A DNA stretch of 64,000 nucleotides from Bos javanicus (taxonomy: Eukaryota; Chordata; Mammalia; Artiodactyla; Bovidae). The position numbers were made by a program, and so were the translations under genes. The notes below the pieces were generated by a model. That model saw nothing but the letters and a program-made list of their open reading frames with translations. It was not told the origin of the DNA and did no database searches. This document shows, piece by piece, positions 25,382 through 39,051 of this stretch. Each line of letters opens with the position of its first letter. Position 1 is the stretch's first letter. Location: the NCBI RefSeq assembly GCF_032452875.1, contig NW_026894294.1, forward strand, positions 1-64,000, written 5' to 3'.

Positions 25382-25620
25382 GGCCTGCTGAGCTGCGTGA
25401 TTACTGTCTGCTCATCTGCTTGACAATTGCCAGCTGAGCTGCACGATTCCTGCCTGTCATCTGCTTGACAATTGCCACCTGTGCTGCGTAATTCCTGCCT
25501 GCTCAGCTACTTGATTATTGCCAGCTGAGCAGCATGATTTCTCAGAGCTGAGTTCCATGATTATAGCCTGCTGACTGTTTCCTGCCTACTCAGCTCTATG
25601 TTCATTGCCTCCAGAGGCAC
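25382..25620. repeat. Class B block 7
   Basis: 239 bp with CTGACTGTTTCCTG and CAGCTACTTG, but CATCTGCTTGAC in place of the CATCTCCTTGAC of its sister at 23145. Confidence 0.95.
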
Positions 25621-26420
25621 ATGATCAGTGTGTGATCCAAACATGATCAGCACATGATCAGTCACATGATCAGTGCATGATAAGCCACGTGATCAGTGCA
25701 TGATCAGTCACGTGATCAGTGCATGATCAGTCATGTGATCAGTACATGGTAGCTGCGTGATCAGTGCATGATCAGCCACGTGATCAGTGCATGATAGCCA
25801 CGTGATCAGTGCATGATCAGTCACGTGATCAGTGCATGATCAGTCACGTGATCAGTGCATGATCAGTCACGTGATCAGTGCATGATCAGTCACGTGATCA
25901 GTGCATGATCAGTCACGTGATCAGTGCATGATCGTTACGTGATCAGTGCATGATCAGTCACGTGACCAGTGCATGGTAGCTACGTGATCATTGCATGATC
26001 AGCCACGTGATCAGTGCATGATAGCCACGTGATCAGTGCATGATCAGTCACGTGATCAGTGTATGATCAGCCACGTGATCAGTGCATGATGCCACGTGAT
26101 CAGTGCATGATAGTCACGTGACAGTGTGTGATCAGCCACGTGATCAGTGCATGATCAGCCACGTGATCAGTGCATGATAGCCACGTGATCAGTGCATGAT
26201 CAGTCACGTGATCAGTGCATGATCAGCCACGTGATCAGTGCATGATCAGACACGTGATCAGTGCATGATCAGCCACGTGATCAGTGCATGATATCCACGT
26301 GATCAGTGCATGATCAGTCACGTGATCAGTGCATGATCAGCCACGTGATCAGTGCATGATCAGTCACGTGATCAGTGCATGATCAGCCACGTGATCAGTG
26401 CATGCTCAGTCACGTGATCA
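25621..26420. repeat. Weak A leader in front of a B block
   Basis: From about 26,085 the order GATGCC, ATAGTCACGTGACAG, CAGACACG, TATCCACG is that of an A leader with most private variants reverted to the monomer consensus, yet a B block follows. Confidence 0.8.
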
Positions 26421-26660
26421 GGGCCTGCTGAGCTGCGTGATTACTGTCTGCTCATCTGCTTGACAATTGCCAGCTGAGCTGCACGATTCCTGCCTGTCAT
26501 CTGCTTGACAATTGCCACCTGTGCTGCATAATTCCTGCCTGCTCATCTACTTGATCATTGCCAGCTGAGCAGCATGATTTCTCACAGCTGAGTTCCATGA
26601 TTATAGCCTGCTGACTGATTCCTGCCTACTCAGCTCTTTATTCATTGCCTGCAGAGGCAC
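26421..26660. repeat. Class B block 8
   Basis: 240 bp. Private changes are GCTGCATAATTCC, CTTGATCATTGCC, CTCTTTATTCATTG and CCTGCAGAGGCAC (CCTCCAGAGG elsewhere). TTTCTCACAGCTGAG mixes B and A bases. Confidence 0.95.
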
Positions 26661-27349
26661 ATGATCAGTGTATGACACCAAACATGATCAGCACATGATC
26701 AGTCACATGATCAGTGCATGATAAGCCACGTGATCAGTGCATGATCAATTACGTGATCAGTGCATGATCAGTCACGTGACCAGTACATGGTAGCTACGTG
26801 ATCATTGCATGATCAGCCACGTGAGCAGTGCATGATAGCCACGTGATCAGTGCATGATCAGTCACGTGATCAGTGCATGATCAGTCACGTGATCAGTGCA
26901 TGATCAGTCACGTGATCGTGCATGATCAGCCACGTGATCAGTGCATGATCAGCCACGTGATCAGTGCATGATCAGCCACGTGATCAGTGCATGATCAGTC
27001 ACGTGATCAGTGCATGATCAGTCACGTGATCAGTGTATGATCAGCCACGTGATCAGTGCATGACAGTCACGTGATCAGTGCATGATACCACGTGATCAGT
27101 GCATGATCAGCCACGTGATCAGTGCATGATCAGCCACGTGATCAGTGCATGATCAGCCACGTGATCAGTGCATGATCAGCCACGTGATCAGTGCATGATC
27201 AGCCACGTGATCAGTGCATGATCAGTCACGTGATCAGTGTATGATCAGCCACGTGATCAGTGCATGATATCCAAGTGATCAGTGCATGATCATCACGTGA
27301 TCAGTGTATGATCAGCCACGTGAACAGTGCATGCTCAGTCACGTGATCA
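26661..27349. repeat. Monomer array (689 bp)
   Basis: B trailer, CAATTACG and GACCAGTACATGG near 26,750-26,790, then a run of CAGCC monomers. Only the end of the A leader is present (TATCCAAGTG near 27,270). Confidence 0.85.
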
Positions 27350-27593
27350 GGGCCTGCTGAGCTGCGTGATTACTGTCTGCTCATCTGCTTGACAATTGCC
27401 AGCTGAGCTGCACGATTCCTGCCTGTCATCTGCTTGACAATTGCCAGCTGTGCTGCGTAATTCCTGCCTGCTCAGCTGCTTGATTATTGCCAGCTGAGCA
27501 GCATGATTCCTCACAGCTGAGTTCCATGATTATTGCCTGCTGACTGTTTGATTCGTGCCTACTCAGCTCTTTGTTTATTGCCTCCAGAGGCAC
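27350..27593. repeat. Class A block 9
   Basis: 244 bp, A consensus. Its trailer has GTGCCATTAAG rather than GCGCCATTAAG. Confidence 0.95.
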
Positions 27594-28253
27594 ATGATCA
27601 GTGTATGATAGCAAACATGATCAGTGCATGATCAGTCACATGATCAGTGCCATTAAGTCACGTGATCACTACATGATAGTCATGTGATCAGTCCATGCTC
27701 AGTCACGGTATCAGTGCATGATCAGCCACGTGATCAGTGCATGATCTGTCACATGATTAGTGTATGATCATCCACGTGATCAGTGCATGGGCAGTCATGT
27801 GATCAGTGCATGATATAGACGTGATCAGTGCATGATCAGTCACGTGATCAGTGCATGATAGCCACGTGATCAGTGCATGATCAGTCACCTGATGGGTGTA
27901 TGATCATTCACGTGACCTGTACATGGTAGCTACATGATCATTGCATGATCAGCCACGTGAGTAGTGCATGATAGCCACGTGATCAGTGCATGATCAGTCA
28001 CGTGATCAGTGCATGATCAGTCATGTGACCAGTACATGGTAGCTGCGTGATCATGCATGATCAGCCACGTGATCAGTGCATGATAGCCACGTGATCAGTG
28101 CATGATCAGTCACGTGATCAGTGCATGATCAGCCACGTGATCAGTGCATGATCAGCCACGTGATCAGTGCATGATCAGTCACGTGATCAGTGCATGATCA
28201 GTCACGTGATCAGTGTGTGATCAGCCACGTGATCAGTGCATGCTCAGTGATCA
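27594..28253. repeat. A trailer up to B block 9
   Basis: 660 bp that is mostly complete A trailer. The junction to the next block is shortened (CTCAGTGATCAGGG, lacking CACG). The A-to-B spacing of 904 bp resembles that from 38808 to 39717 (909 bp). Confidence 0.85.
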
Positions 28254-28493
28254 GGGCCTGCTGAGCTGCGTGATTACTGTCTGCTCATCTGCTTGACAAT
28301 TGCCAGCTGAGCTGCACGATTCCTGCCTGTCATCTCCTTGACAATTGCCACCTGTGCTGCGTAATTCCTGCCTGCTCATCTACTTGATTATTGCCAGCTG
28401 AGCAGCATGATTTCTCAGAGCTGAGTTCCATGATTATAGCCTGCTGACTGATTCCTGCCTACTCAGCTCTATGTTCATTGCCTCCAGAGGCAC
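28254..28493. repeat. Class B block 9
   Basis: 240 bp, B consensus with CATCTCCTTGAC and trailer GTGTATGACACC. Confidence 0.95.
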
Positions 28494-30103
28494 ATGATCA
28501 GTGTATGACACCAAACATGATCAGCACATGATCAGTCACATGATCAGTGCATGATAAGCCACGTGATCAGTGCATGATCAGTTACGTGATCAGTGCATGA
28601 TCAGTCACGTGATCAGTGCATGGTAGCTGCGTGATCAGTGCATGATCAGCCACGTGATCAGTGCATGATAGCCACGTGATCAGTGCATGATCAGTCACGT
28701 GATCAGTGCATGATCAGTCACGTGATCAGTGCATGATCAGTCACGTGATCAGTGCATGATCAGTTACGTGATCAGTGCATGATCAGTCACGTGACCAGTG
28801 CATGATAGCTACGTGATCATTGCATGATCAGCCACGTGATCAGTGCATGATAGCCACGTGATCAGTGCATGATCAGCCACGTGATCAGTGCATGATCAGT
28901 CACGTGATCAGTGCATGATCAGCCACGTGATCAGTGCATGATCAGTCACGTGATCAGTGCATGATAGCCACGTGATCAGTGCATGATCAGCCACGTGATC
29001 AGTGCATGATCAGCCACGTGATCAGTGCATGATCAGTCACGTGATCAGTGCATGATCAGCCACGTGATCAGTGCATGATATCAGTGCATGATAGCCACGT
29101 GATCAGTGCATGATCAGTCACGTGATCAGTGCATGATCAGCCACGTGATCAGTGCATGATCAGCCACGTGATCAGTGCATGATCAGTCACGTGATCAGTG
29201 CATGATCAGCCACGTGATCAGTGCATGATCAGTCACGTGACCAGTACATGGTAGCTACGTGATCAGTGCATGATCAGCCACGTGATCAGTGCATGATAGC
29301 CACGTGATCAGTGCATGATCAGTCACGTGATACATGTGTGATCAGCCACGTGATCAGTGCATGATATCCACGTGATCAGTGCATGATAGCCACGTGATCA
29401 GTGCATGATTAGTCACGTGATCAGTGCATGATCAGTCACGTGATACGTGTGTGATCAGCCACGTGATCAGTGCATGATGAGCCACGTGATCAGTGCAGGA
29501 TCAATTACGTGATCAGTGCATGATCAGTCACGTGACCAGTACATGGTTGCTACGTGATCGTTGCATGATCAGCCACGTGAGCAGAGCATGATAGCCACGT
29601 GATCAGTGCATGATCAGTCACGTGATCAGTACATGATCAGTCACGTGAACAGTGCATGATCATTTACGTGATCTGTGCATGATCAGTCACGTGACCAGTA
29701 TATGGTAGCCGTGATCATTCCATGACAGCCACGTGAGCAGTGCATGATAGCCACGTGATGTGTGCATGATGAGTTACGTGAGCAGTGTATGATCAGCCAC
29801 GTGATCAGTGCATGAGTGCCACGTGATCAGTGCATGATATGTCACGTGACAGGTGTGTGATCAGCCACGTGAACAGTGCATGTTCAGCCACGTGATCAGT
29901 GCATGATAGCCACGTGATCAGTGCATGATCAGTTACGTGAGCAGTGTATGATCAGCCACGTGATCAGTGCATGGTCAGACACGTGAACAGTGTATGATCA
30001 GCCACGTGATCAGTGCATGATATCCAAGTGATCAGTGCATGATCAATCACGTGATCAGTGTATGATCAGCCACGTGAACAGTGCATGCTCAGTCACGTGA
30101 TCA
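28494..30103. repeat. Monomers and full A leader
   Basis: Generic monomers with the half-unit deletion ATATCAGTGC near 29,083. The complete A leader runs from about 29,330, including CATTTACG, GACCAGTATATGG, GAGTGCC and ATATGTCACGTGACAGG. No gene is visible. Confidence 0.87.
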
Positions 30104-30347
30104 GGGCCTGCTGAGCTGCGTGATTACTGTCTGCTCATCTGCTTGACAATTGCCAGCTGAGCTGCACGATTCCTGCCTGTCATCTGCTTGACAATTGCCA
30201 GCTGTGCTGCGTAATTCCTGCCTGCTCAGCTGCTTGATTATTGCCAGCTGAGCAGCATGATTCCTCACAGCTGAGTTCCATGATTATTGCCTGCTGACTG
30301 TTTGATTCGTGCCTACTCAGCTCTTTGTTTATTGCCTCCAGAGGCAC
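30104..30347. repeat. Class A block 10
   Basis: 244 bp, A consensus. Confidence 0.95.
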
Positions 30348-31603
30348 ATGATCAGTGTATGATAGCAAACATGATCAGCGCATGATCAGTCACATGATCA
30401 GCGCCATTAAGTCACGTGATCACTACATGATAGTCATGTGATCAGTCCATGCTCAGTCACGGTATCAGTGCATGATCAGCCACGTGATCAGTGCATGATC
30501 TGTCACATGATTAGTGTATGATCATCCACGTGATCAGTGCATGGCAGTCATGTGATCAGTGCATGATATAGACGTGATCAGTGCATGATCAGTCTCGTGA
30601 TCAGTGCATGATAGCCACGTGATCAGTGCATGATCAGTCACCTGATGGGTGTATGATCATTCACGTGACCTGTACATGGTAGCTACATGATCATTGCATG
30701 ATCAGCCACGTGAGTAGTGCATGATAGCCACGTGATCACTGCATGATCAGTCACGTGATCAGTGCATGATCAGTCATGTGACCAGTACATGGTAGCTGCG
30801 TGATCATTGCATGATCAGCCACGTGAGCAGTGCATGATAGCCACGTGATCAGTGCATGATCAGACACGTGATCAGTGCATGATCAGTCACGTGATCAGTG
30901 CATGATCAGCCACGTGATCAGTGCATGATCAGCCACGTGATCAGTGCATGATCAGCCACGTGATCAGTGCATGATAGCCACGTGATCAGTGCATGATCAG
31001 TCACGTGATCAGTGCATGATCAGCCACGTGATCAGTGCATGATCAGCCACGTGATCAGTGCATGATCAATTACGTGATCAGTGCATGATCAGTCACGTGA
31101 CCAGTGCATGGTAGCTACGTGATCAGTGCATGATCAGCCACGTGATCAGTGCATGATAGCCACGTGATCAGTGCATGATCAGCCACGTGATCAGTGCATG
31201 ATCAGTCACGTGATCAGTGCATGATCAGTCACGTGATCAGTGCATGATCAGCCACGTGATCAGTGCATGATCAGTCACGTGATCAGTGCATGATCAGTCA
31301 CGTGATCAGTGCATGATCAGCCACGTGATCAGTGCATGATCAGTCACGTGATCAGTGCATGATCAGTCACGTGATCAGTGCATGATCAGCCACGTGATCA
31401 GTGCATGTCAGTCACGTGTCAGTGCATGATAGCCCGTGATCAGTGCATGATCAGTCCCGTGATCAGTGCATGATCAGCCACGTGATCAGTGCATGATCAG
31501 CCACGTGATCAGTGCATGATCAGTCACGTGATCAGTGCATGATCAGTCACGTGATCAGTGTGTGATCAGCCACGTGAACAGTGCATGCTCAGTCACGTGA
31601 TCA
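30348..31603. repeat. A trailer and monomers
   Basis: Complete A trailer to about 30,810 with one G lost in TGGCAGTCATG, then monomers ending with TAGCCCGTG and CAGTCCCGTG before the B block. Confidence 0.85.
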
Positions 31604-31843
31604 GGGCCTGCTGAGCTGCGTGATTACTGTCTGCTCATCTGCTTGACAATTGCCAGCTGAGCTGCACGATTCCTGCCTGTCATCTGCTTGACAATTGCCA
31701 GCTGTGCTGCGTAATTCCTGCCTGCTCAGCTGCTTGATTATTGCCAGCTGAGCAGCATGATTTCTCAGAGCTGAGTTCCATGATTATAGCCTGCTGACTG
31801 ATTCGTGCCTACTCAGCTCTTTGTTCATTGCCTCCAGAGGCAC
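31604..31843. repeat. Mosaic block (A-like left, B-like right)
   Basis: 240 bp. GCCAGCTGTGCTGCG and CAGCTGCTTG are A-type, TTTCTCAGAGCTGAG with TTATAGCC is B-type, and GATTCGTGCC with CTCTTTGTTCATTG mixes both. This is a good candidate for gene conversion. Confidence 0.93.
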
Positions 31844-33882
31844 ATGATCAGTGTATGACACCAAACATGATCAGTGCATGATCAGTCACATGATCAGTGC
31901 ATGATAAGCCACGTGATCAGTGCATGATCAGTCATGTGATCAGTGCATGATCAGTCACGTGATCAGTGCATGATAGCTGCGTGATCAGTGCATGATCAGC
32001 CACGTGATCAGTGCATGATAGCCACGTGATCAGTGCATGATCAGTCACGTGATCAGTGCATGATCAGTCACGTGATCAGTGCATGATCAGTCACGTGATC
32101 AGTGCATGATCAGTCACGTGATCAGTGCATGATCAGTCACGTGACCAGTACATGGTAGCTACGTGATCATTGCATGATCAGCCACGTGATCAGTGCATGA
32201 TAGCCACGTGATCAGTGCATGATCAGTCACGTGATCAGTGCATGATCAGTCACGTGATCAGTGCATGATCAGCCACGTGATCAGTGCATGATCAGTCACG
32301 TGATCAGTGCATGGTAGCTACGTGATCAGTGCATGATCAGCCACGTGATCAGTGCATGATAGCCACGTGATCAGTGCATGATCAGTCACGTGATCAGTGC
32401 ATGATCAGCCACGTGATCAGTGCATGATGTCACGTGATCAGTGCATGATCAGTCACGTGATCAGTGCATGATCAGCCACGTGATCAGTGCATGATCAGCC
32501 ACGTGATCAGTGCATGATAGCCACGTGATCAGTGCATGATCAGTCACGTGATCAGTGCATGATCAGCCACGTGATCAGTGCATGATCAGTCACGTGATCA
32601 GTGCATGATCAGCCACGTGATCAGTGCATGATAGCCACGTGATCAGTGCATGATCAGCCACGTGATCAGTGCATGATCAGTCACGTGATCAGTGCATGAT
32701 CAGTCACGTGATCAGTGCATGATCAGCCACGTGATCAGTGCATGATCAGCCACGTGATCAGTGCATGATCAGTTACGTGATCAGTGCATGATCAGTCACG
32801 TGATCAGTGCATGATAGCTACGTGATCAGTGCATGATCAGCCACGTGATCAGTGCATGATAGCCACGTGATCAGTGCATGATCAGCCACGTGATCAGTGC
32901 ATGATCAGTCACGTGATCAGTGCATGATAGCTACGTGATCAGTGCATGATCAGCCACGTGATCAGTGCATGATAGCCACGTGATCAGTGCATGATCAGTC
33001 ACGTGATCAGTGCATGATCAGTCACGTGATCAGTGCATGATATCCGTGCATGATAGCCACGTGATCAGTGCATGATAGCCACGTGATCAGTGCATGATCA
33101 GTCACGTGATAGTGTGTGATCAGCCACGTGATCAGTGCATGATATCCACGTGATCAGTGCATGATAGCCACGTGATCAGTGCATGATTAGTCACGTGATC
33201 AGTGCATGATCAGTCACGTGATACGTGTGTGATCAGCCACGTGATCAGTGCATGATGAGCCACGTGATCAGTGCAGGATCAATTACGTGATCAGTGCATG
33301 ATCAGTCACGTGACCAGTACATGGTTGCTACGTGATCATTGCATGATCAGCCACGTGAGCAGAGCATGATAGCCACGTGATCAGTGCATGATCAGTCACG
33401 TGATCAGTACATGATCAGTCACGTGAACAGTGCATGATCATTTACGTGATCTGTGCATGATCAGTCACGTGACCAGTATATGGTAGCCGTGATCATTCCA
33501 TGACGAGCCACGTGAGCAGTGCATGATAGCCACGTGATGTGTGCATGATCAGTTACGTGAGCAGAGTATGATCAGCCACGTGATCAGTGCATGAGTGCCA
33601 CGTGATCAGTGCATGATATGTCACGTGACAGGTGTGTGATCAGCCACGTGAACAGTGCATGTTCAGCCACGTGATCAGTGCATGATAGCCACGTGATCAG
33701 TGCATGATCAGTTACGTGAGCAGTGTATGATCAGCCACGTGATCAGTGCATGGTCAGACACGTGAACAGTGTATGATCAGCCACGTGATCAGTGCATGAT
33801 ATCCAAGTGATCAGTGCATGATCAATCACGTGATCAGTGTATGATCAGCCACGTGAACAGTGCATGCTCAGTCACGTGATCA
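31844..33882. repeat. Monomers, with a duplicate at +5,845, then A leader
   Basis: From the block start at 31604 to about 32,750 the order of variants matches 37449 to about 38,590 with no net indel (GATGTCAC at 32,426 and 38,271; ATAGCC at 32,631 and 38,476). The A leader follows from about 33,110. No gene is visible. Confidence 0.85.
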
Positions 33883-34126
33883 GGGCCTGCTGAGCTGCGT
33901 GATTACTGTCTGCTCATCTGCTTGACAATTGCCAGCTGAGCTGCACGATTCCTGCCTGTCATCTGCTTGACAATTGCCAGCTGTGCTGCGTAATTCCTGC
34001 CTGCTCAGCTGCTTGATTATTGCCAGCTGAGCAGCATGATTCCTCACAGCTGAGTTCCATGATTATTGCCTGCTGACTGTTTGATTCGTGCCTACTCAGC
34101 TCTTTGTTTATTGCCTCCAGAGGCAC
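33883..34126. repeat. Class A block 11
   Basis: 244 bp, A consensus. Confidence 0.95.
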
Positions 34127-35200
34127 ATGATCAGTGTATGATAGCAAACATGATCAGCGCATGATCAGTCACATGATCAGCGCCATTAAGTCACGTGATC
34201 ACTACATGATAGTCATGTGATCAGTCCATGCTCAGTCACGGTATCAGTGCATGATCAGCCACGTGATCAGTGCATGATCTGTCACATGATTAGTGTATGA
34301 TCATCCACGTGATCAGTGCATGGGCAGTCATGTGATCAGTGCATGATATAGACGTGATCAGTGCATGATCAGTCTCGTGATCAGTGCATGATAGCCACGT
34401 GATCAGTGCATGATCAGTCACCTGATGGGTGTATGATCATTCACGTGACCTGTACATGGTAGCTACATGATCATTGCATGATCAGCCACGTGAGTAGTGC
34501 ATGATAGCCACGTGATCAGTGCATGATCAGTCACGTGATCAGTGCATGATCAGTCATGTGACCAGTACATGGTAGCTGCGTGATCAGTGCATGATCAGCC
34601 ACGTGAGCAGTGCATGATAGCCACGTGATCAGTGCATGATCAGTCACGTGATCAGTGCATGATCAGCCACGTGATCAGTGCATGATCAGCCACGTGATCA
34701 GTGCATGATCAGCCACGTGATCAGTGCATGATAGCCACGTGATCAGTGCATGATCAGTCACGTGATCAGTGCATGATCAGCCACGTGATCAGTGCATGAT
34801 CAGCCACGTGATCAGTGCATGATCAATTACGTGATCAGTGCATGATCAGTCACGTGACCAGTACATGGTAGCTACGTGATCATTGCATGATCAGCCACGT
34901 GATCAGTGCATGATAGCCACGTGATCAGTGCATGATCAGCCACGTGATCAGTGCATGATCAGTCACGTGATCAGTGCATGATCAGTCACGTGATCAGTGC
35001 ATGATCAGCCACGTGATCAGTGCATGATCAGTCATGTAGTCAGTGCATGATAGCACGTGATCAGTGCATGATCAGTCACGTGATCAGTGTATGATCAGCC
35101 ACGTGATCAGTGCATGATAGCCACGTGATCAGTGCATGATCAGTCACGTGATCAGTGTATGATCAGCCACGTGAACAGTGCATGCTCAGTCACGTGATCA
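34127..35200. repeat. Complete A trailer and monomers
   Basis: Trailer to about 34,600, then monomers with CAGTCATGTAGTCAG near 35,030, a mark also seen before the B blocks at 42517 and 49487. Confidence 0.85.
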
Positions 35201-35440
35201 GGGCCTGCTGAGCTGCGTGATTACTGTCTGCTCATCTGCTTGACAATTGCCAGCTGAGCTGCACGATTCCTGCCTGTCATCTGCTTGACAATTGCCACCT
35301 GTGCTGCGTAATTCCTGCCTGCTCATCTGCTTGATTATTGCCAGCTGAGCAGCATGATTTCTCACAGCTGAGTTCCATGATTATTGCCTGCTGACTGATT
35401 CCTGCCTACTCAGCTCTTTGTTCATTGCCTCCAGAGGCAC
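35201..35440. repeat. Mosaic block (mainly B)
   Basis: 240 bp. GCCACCTG and CTGATTCCTG are B-type, while TTATTGCC and CTCTTTG are A-like. TTTCTCACAGCTGAG combines both. Confidence 0.93.
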
Positions 35441-37448
35441 ATGATCAGTGTATGACACCAAACATGATCAGCACATGATCAGTCACATGATCAGTGCATG
35501 ATAAGCCACGTGATCAGTGCATGATCAGTCATGTGATCAGTGCATGATCAGTCACGTGATCAGTGCATGATAGCCACGTGATCAGTGCATGATCAGCCAC
35601 GTGATCAGTGCATGATAGCCACGTGATCAGTGCATGATCAGTCACGTGATCAGTGCATGATCAGTCACGTGATCAGTGCATGATCAGTCACGTGATCAGT
35701 GCATGATCAGTTACGTGATCAGTGCATGATCAGTCACGTGATCAGTGCATGGTAGCTACGTGATCATTGCATGATCAGCCACGTGATCAGTGCATGATAG
35801 CCACGTGATCAGTGCATGATCAGCCACGTGATCAGTGCATGATCAGTCACGTGATCAGTGCATGATCAGCCACGTGATCAGTGCATGATCAGTCACGTGA
35901 TCAGTGCATGATAGCTACGTGATCAGTGCATGATCAGCCACGTGATCAGTGCATGATAGCCACGTGATCAGTGCATGATCAGTCACGTGATCAGTGTGTG
36001 ATCAGCCACGTGATCAGTGCATGATATCAGTGCATGATAGCCACGTGATCAGTGCATGATCAGTCACGTGATCAGTGCATGATCAGCCACGTGATCAGTG
36101 CATGATCAGCCACGTGATCAGTGCATGATCAGTCACGTGATCAGTGCATGATCAGCCACGTGATCAGTGCATGATCAGTCACGTGATCAGTGCATGATAG
36201 CTACGTGATCAGTGCATGATCAGCCACGTGATCAGTGCATGATCAGTCACGTGATCAGTGCATGATCAGTCACGTGATCAGTGCATGATCAGCCACGTGA
36301 TCAGTGCATGATCAGTCACGTGATCAGTGCATGATCAGCCACGTGATCAGTGCATGATATCAGTGCATGATAGCCACGTGATCAGTGCATGATCAGCCAC
36401 GTGATCAGTGCATGATAGCCACGTGATCAGTGCATGATCAGTCACGTGATCAGTGCATGATCAGCCACGTGATCAGTGCATGATGTCACGTGATCAGTGC
36501 ATGATCAGTCACGTGACAGTGTGTGATCAGCCACGTGATCAGTGCATGATCAGCCACGTGATCAGTGCATGATAGCCACGTGATCAGTGCATGATCAGTC
36601 ACGTGATCAGTGCATGATCAGCCACGTGATCAGTGCATGATCAGACACGTGATCAGTGCATGATCAGCCACGTGATCAGTGCATGATAGCCACGTGATCA
36701 GTGCATGATCAGCCACGTGATCAGTGCATGATCAGTCACGTGATCAGTGCATGATCAGTCACGTGATCAGTGCATGATCAGCCACGTGATCAGTGCATGA
36801 TCAGTCATGTGTCAGTGCATGATAGTGCCGTGATCAGTGCATGATCAATCCCGTGATCAGTGCATGATCAGCCACGTGATCAGTGCATGATAGCCACGTG
36901 ATCAGTGCATGATCAGCCACGTGATCAGTGCATGATAGCCACGTGATCAGTGCATGATCAGTCACGTGATCAGTGCATGAAGTCACGTGATCAGTGCATG
37001 ATAGTCACGTGATCAGTGCATGATCAGTCACGTGATCAGTGCATGATCAGCCACGTGATCAGTGCATGATCAGTCACGTGATCAGTGCATGATCAGTCAC
37101 GTGATCAGTGCATGGTAGCTACGTGATCAGTGCATGATCAGCCACGTGATCAGTGCATGATAGCCACGTGATCAGTGCATGATCAGTCACGTGATCAGTG
37201 CATGATCAGTCACGTGATCAGTGCATGGTAGCCACGTGATCAGTGCATGATCAGCCACGTGATCAGTGCATGATAGCCACGTGATCAGTGCATGATCAGC
37301 CACGTGATCAGTGCATGATCAGTCACGTGATCAGTGCATGATCAGCCACGTGATCAGTGCATGATCAGCCACGTGATCAGTGCATGATCAGTCACGTGAT
37401 CAGTGTATGATCAGCCACGTGAACAGTGCATGCTCAGTCACGTGATCA
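35441..37448. repeat. Monomer array with an orphan A leader
   Basis: 2 kb of homogeneous monomers with half-unit deletions ATATCAGTGC near 36,017 and 36,352. A weakened A leader at about 36,480-36,700 (GATGTCAC, CACGTGACAGTG, CAGACACG) has no block after it. No gene is visible. Confidence 0.84.
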
Positions 37449-37688
37449 GGGCCTGCTGAGCTGCGTGATTACTGTCTGCTCATCTGCTTGACAATTGCCA
37501 GCTGAGCTGCACGATTCCTGCCTGTCATCTGCTTGACAATTGCCAGCTGTGCTGCGTAATTCCTGCCTGCTCAGCTGCTTGATTATTGCCAGCTGAGCAG
37601 CATGATTTCTCAGAGCTGAGTTCCATGATTATTGCCTGCTGACTGATTCCTGCCTACTCAGCTCTTTGTTCATTGCCTCCAGAGGCAC
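37449..37688. repeat. Mosaic block, related to the copy at 31604
   Basis: 240 bp with A-type GCCAGCTGTGC, CAGCTGCTTG and TTATTGCC, and B-type TTTCTCAGAGCTGAG and CTGATTCCTG. It shares its long right flank with 31604. Confidence 0.93.
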
Positions 37689-38807
37689 ATGATCAGTGTA
37701 TGACACCAAACATGATCAGCACATGATCAGTCACATGATCAGTGCATGATAAGCCACGTGATCAGTGCATGATCAGTCATGTGATCAGTGCATGATCAGT
37801 CACGTGATCAGTGCATGATAGCTGCGTGATCAGTGCATGATCAGCCACGTGATCAGTGCATGATAGCCACGTGATCAGTGCATGATCAGTCACGTGATCA
37901 GTGCATGATCAGTCACGTGATCAGTGCATGATCAGTCACGTGATCAGTGCATGATCAGTCACGTGATCAGTGCATGATCAGTCACGTGACCAGTACATGG
38001 TAGCTACGTGATCATTGCATGATCAGCCACGTGATCAGTGCATGATAGCCACGTGATCAGTGCATGATCAGTCACGTGATCAGTGCATGATCAGTCACGT
38101 GATCAGTGCATGATCAGCCACGTGATCAGTGCATGATCAGTCACGTGATCAGTGCATGATAGCTACGTGATCAGTGCATGATCAGCCACGTGATCAGTGC
38201 ATGATAGCCACGTGATCAGTGCATGATCAGTCACGTGATCAGTGCATGATCAGCCACGTGATCAGTGCATGATGTCACGTGATCAGTGCATGATCAGTCA
38301 CGTGATCAGTGCATGATCAGCCACGTGATCAGTGCATGATCAGCCACGTGATCAGTGCATGATAGCCACGTGATCAGTGCATGATCAGTCACGTGATCAG
38401 TGCATGATCAGCCACGTGATCAGTGCATGATCAGTCACGTGATCAGTGCATGATCAGCCACGTGATCAGTGCATGATAGCCACGTGATCAGTGCATGATC
38501 AGCCACGTGATCAGTGCATGATCAGTCACGTGATCAGTGCATGATCAGTCACGTGATCAGTGCATGATCAGCCACGTGATCAGTGCATGTCAGTCATGTG
38601 TCAGTGCATGATAGTGCCGTGATCAGTGCATGATCAGTCCCGTGATCAGTGTATGATCAGCCACGTGATCAGTGCATGATCAGCACGTGATCAGTGCATG
38701 ATCAGCCACGTGATCAGTGCATGATAGCCACGTGATCAGTGCATGATCAGTCACGTGATCAGTGTATGATCAGCCACGTGAACAGTGCATGCTCAGTCAC
38801 GTGATCA
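37689..38807. repeat. Second copy of the 31.8-32.75 kb segment
   Basis: Monomers in the same variant order as 5,845 bp upstream up to about 38,590. It then switches to TCAGTCATGTGTCAG and CAGTCCCGTG. The A block that follows has only the last step of a leader. Confidence 0.85.
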
Positions 38808-39051
38808 GGGCCTGCTGAGCTGCGTGATTACTGTCTGCTCATCTGCTTGACAATTGCCAGCTGAGCTGCACGATTCCTGCCTGTCATCTGCTTGACAATT
38901 GCCAGCTGTGCTGCGTAATTCCTGCCTGCTCAGCTGCTTGATTATTGCCAGCTGAGCAGCATGATTCCTCACAGCTGAGTTCCATGATTATTGCCTGCTG
39001 ACTGTTTGATTCGTGCCTACTCAGCTCTTTGTTTATTGCCTCCAGAGGCAC
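38808..39051. repeat. Class A block 12
   Basis: 244 bp, A consensus. Confidence 0.95.
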
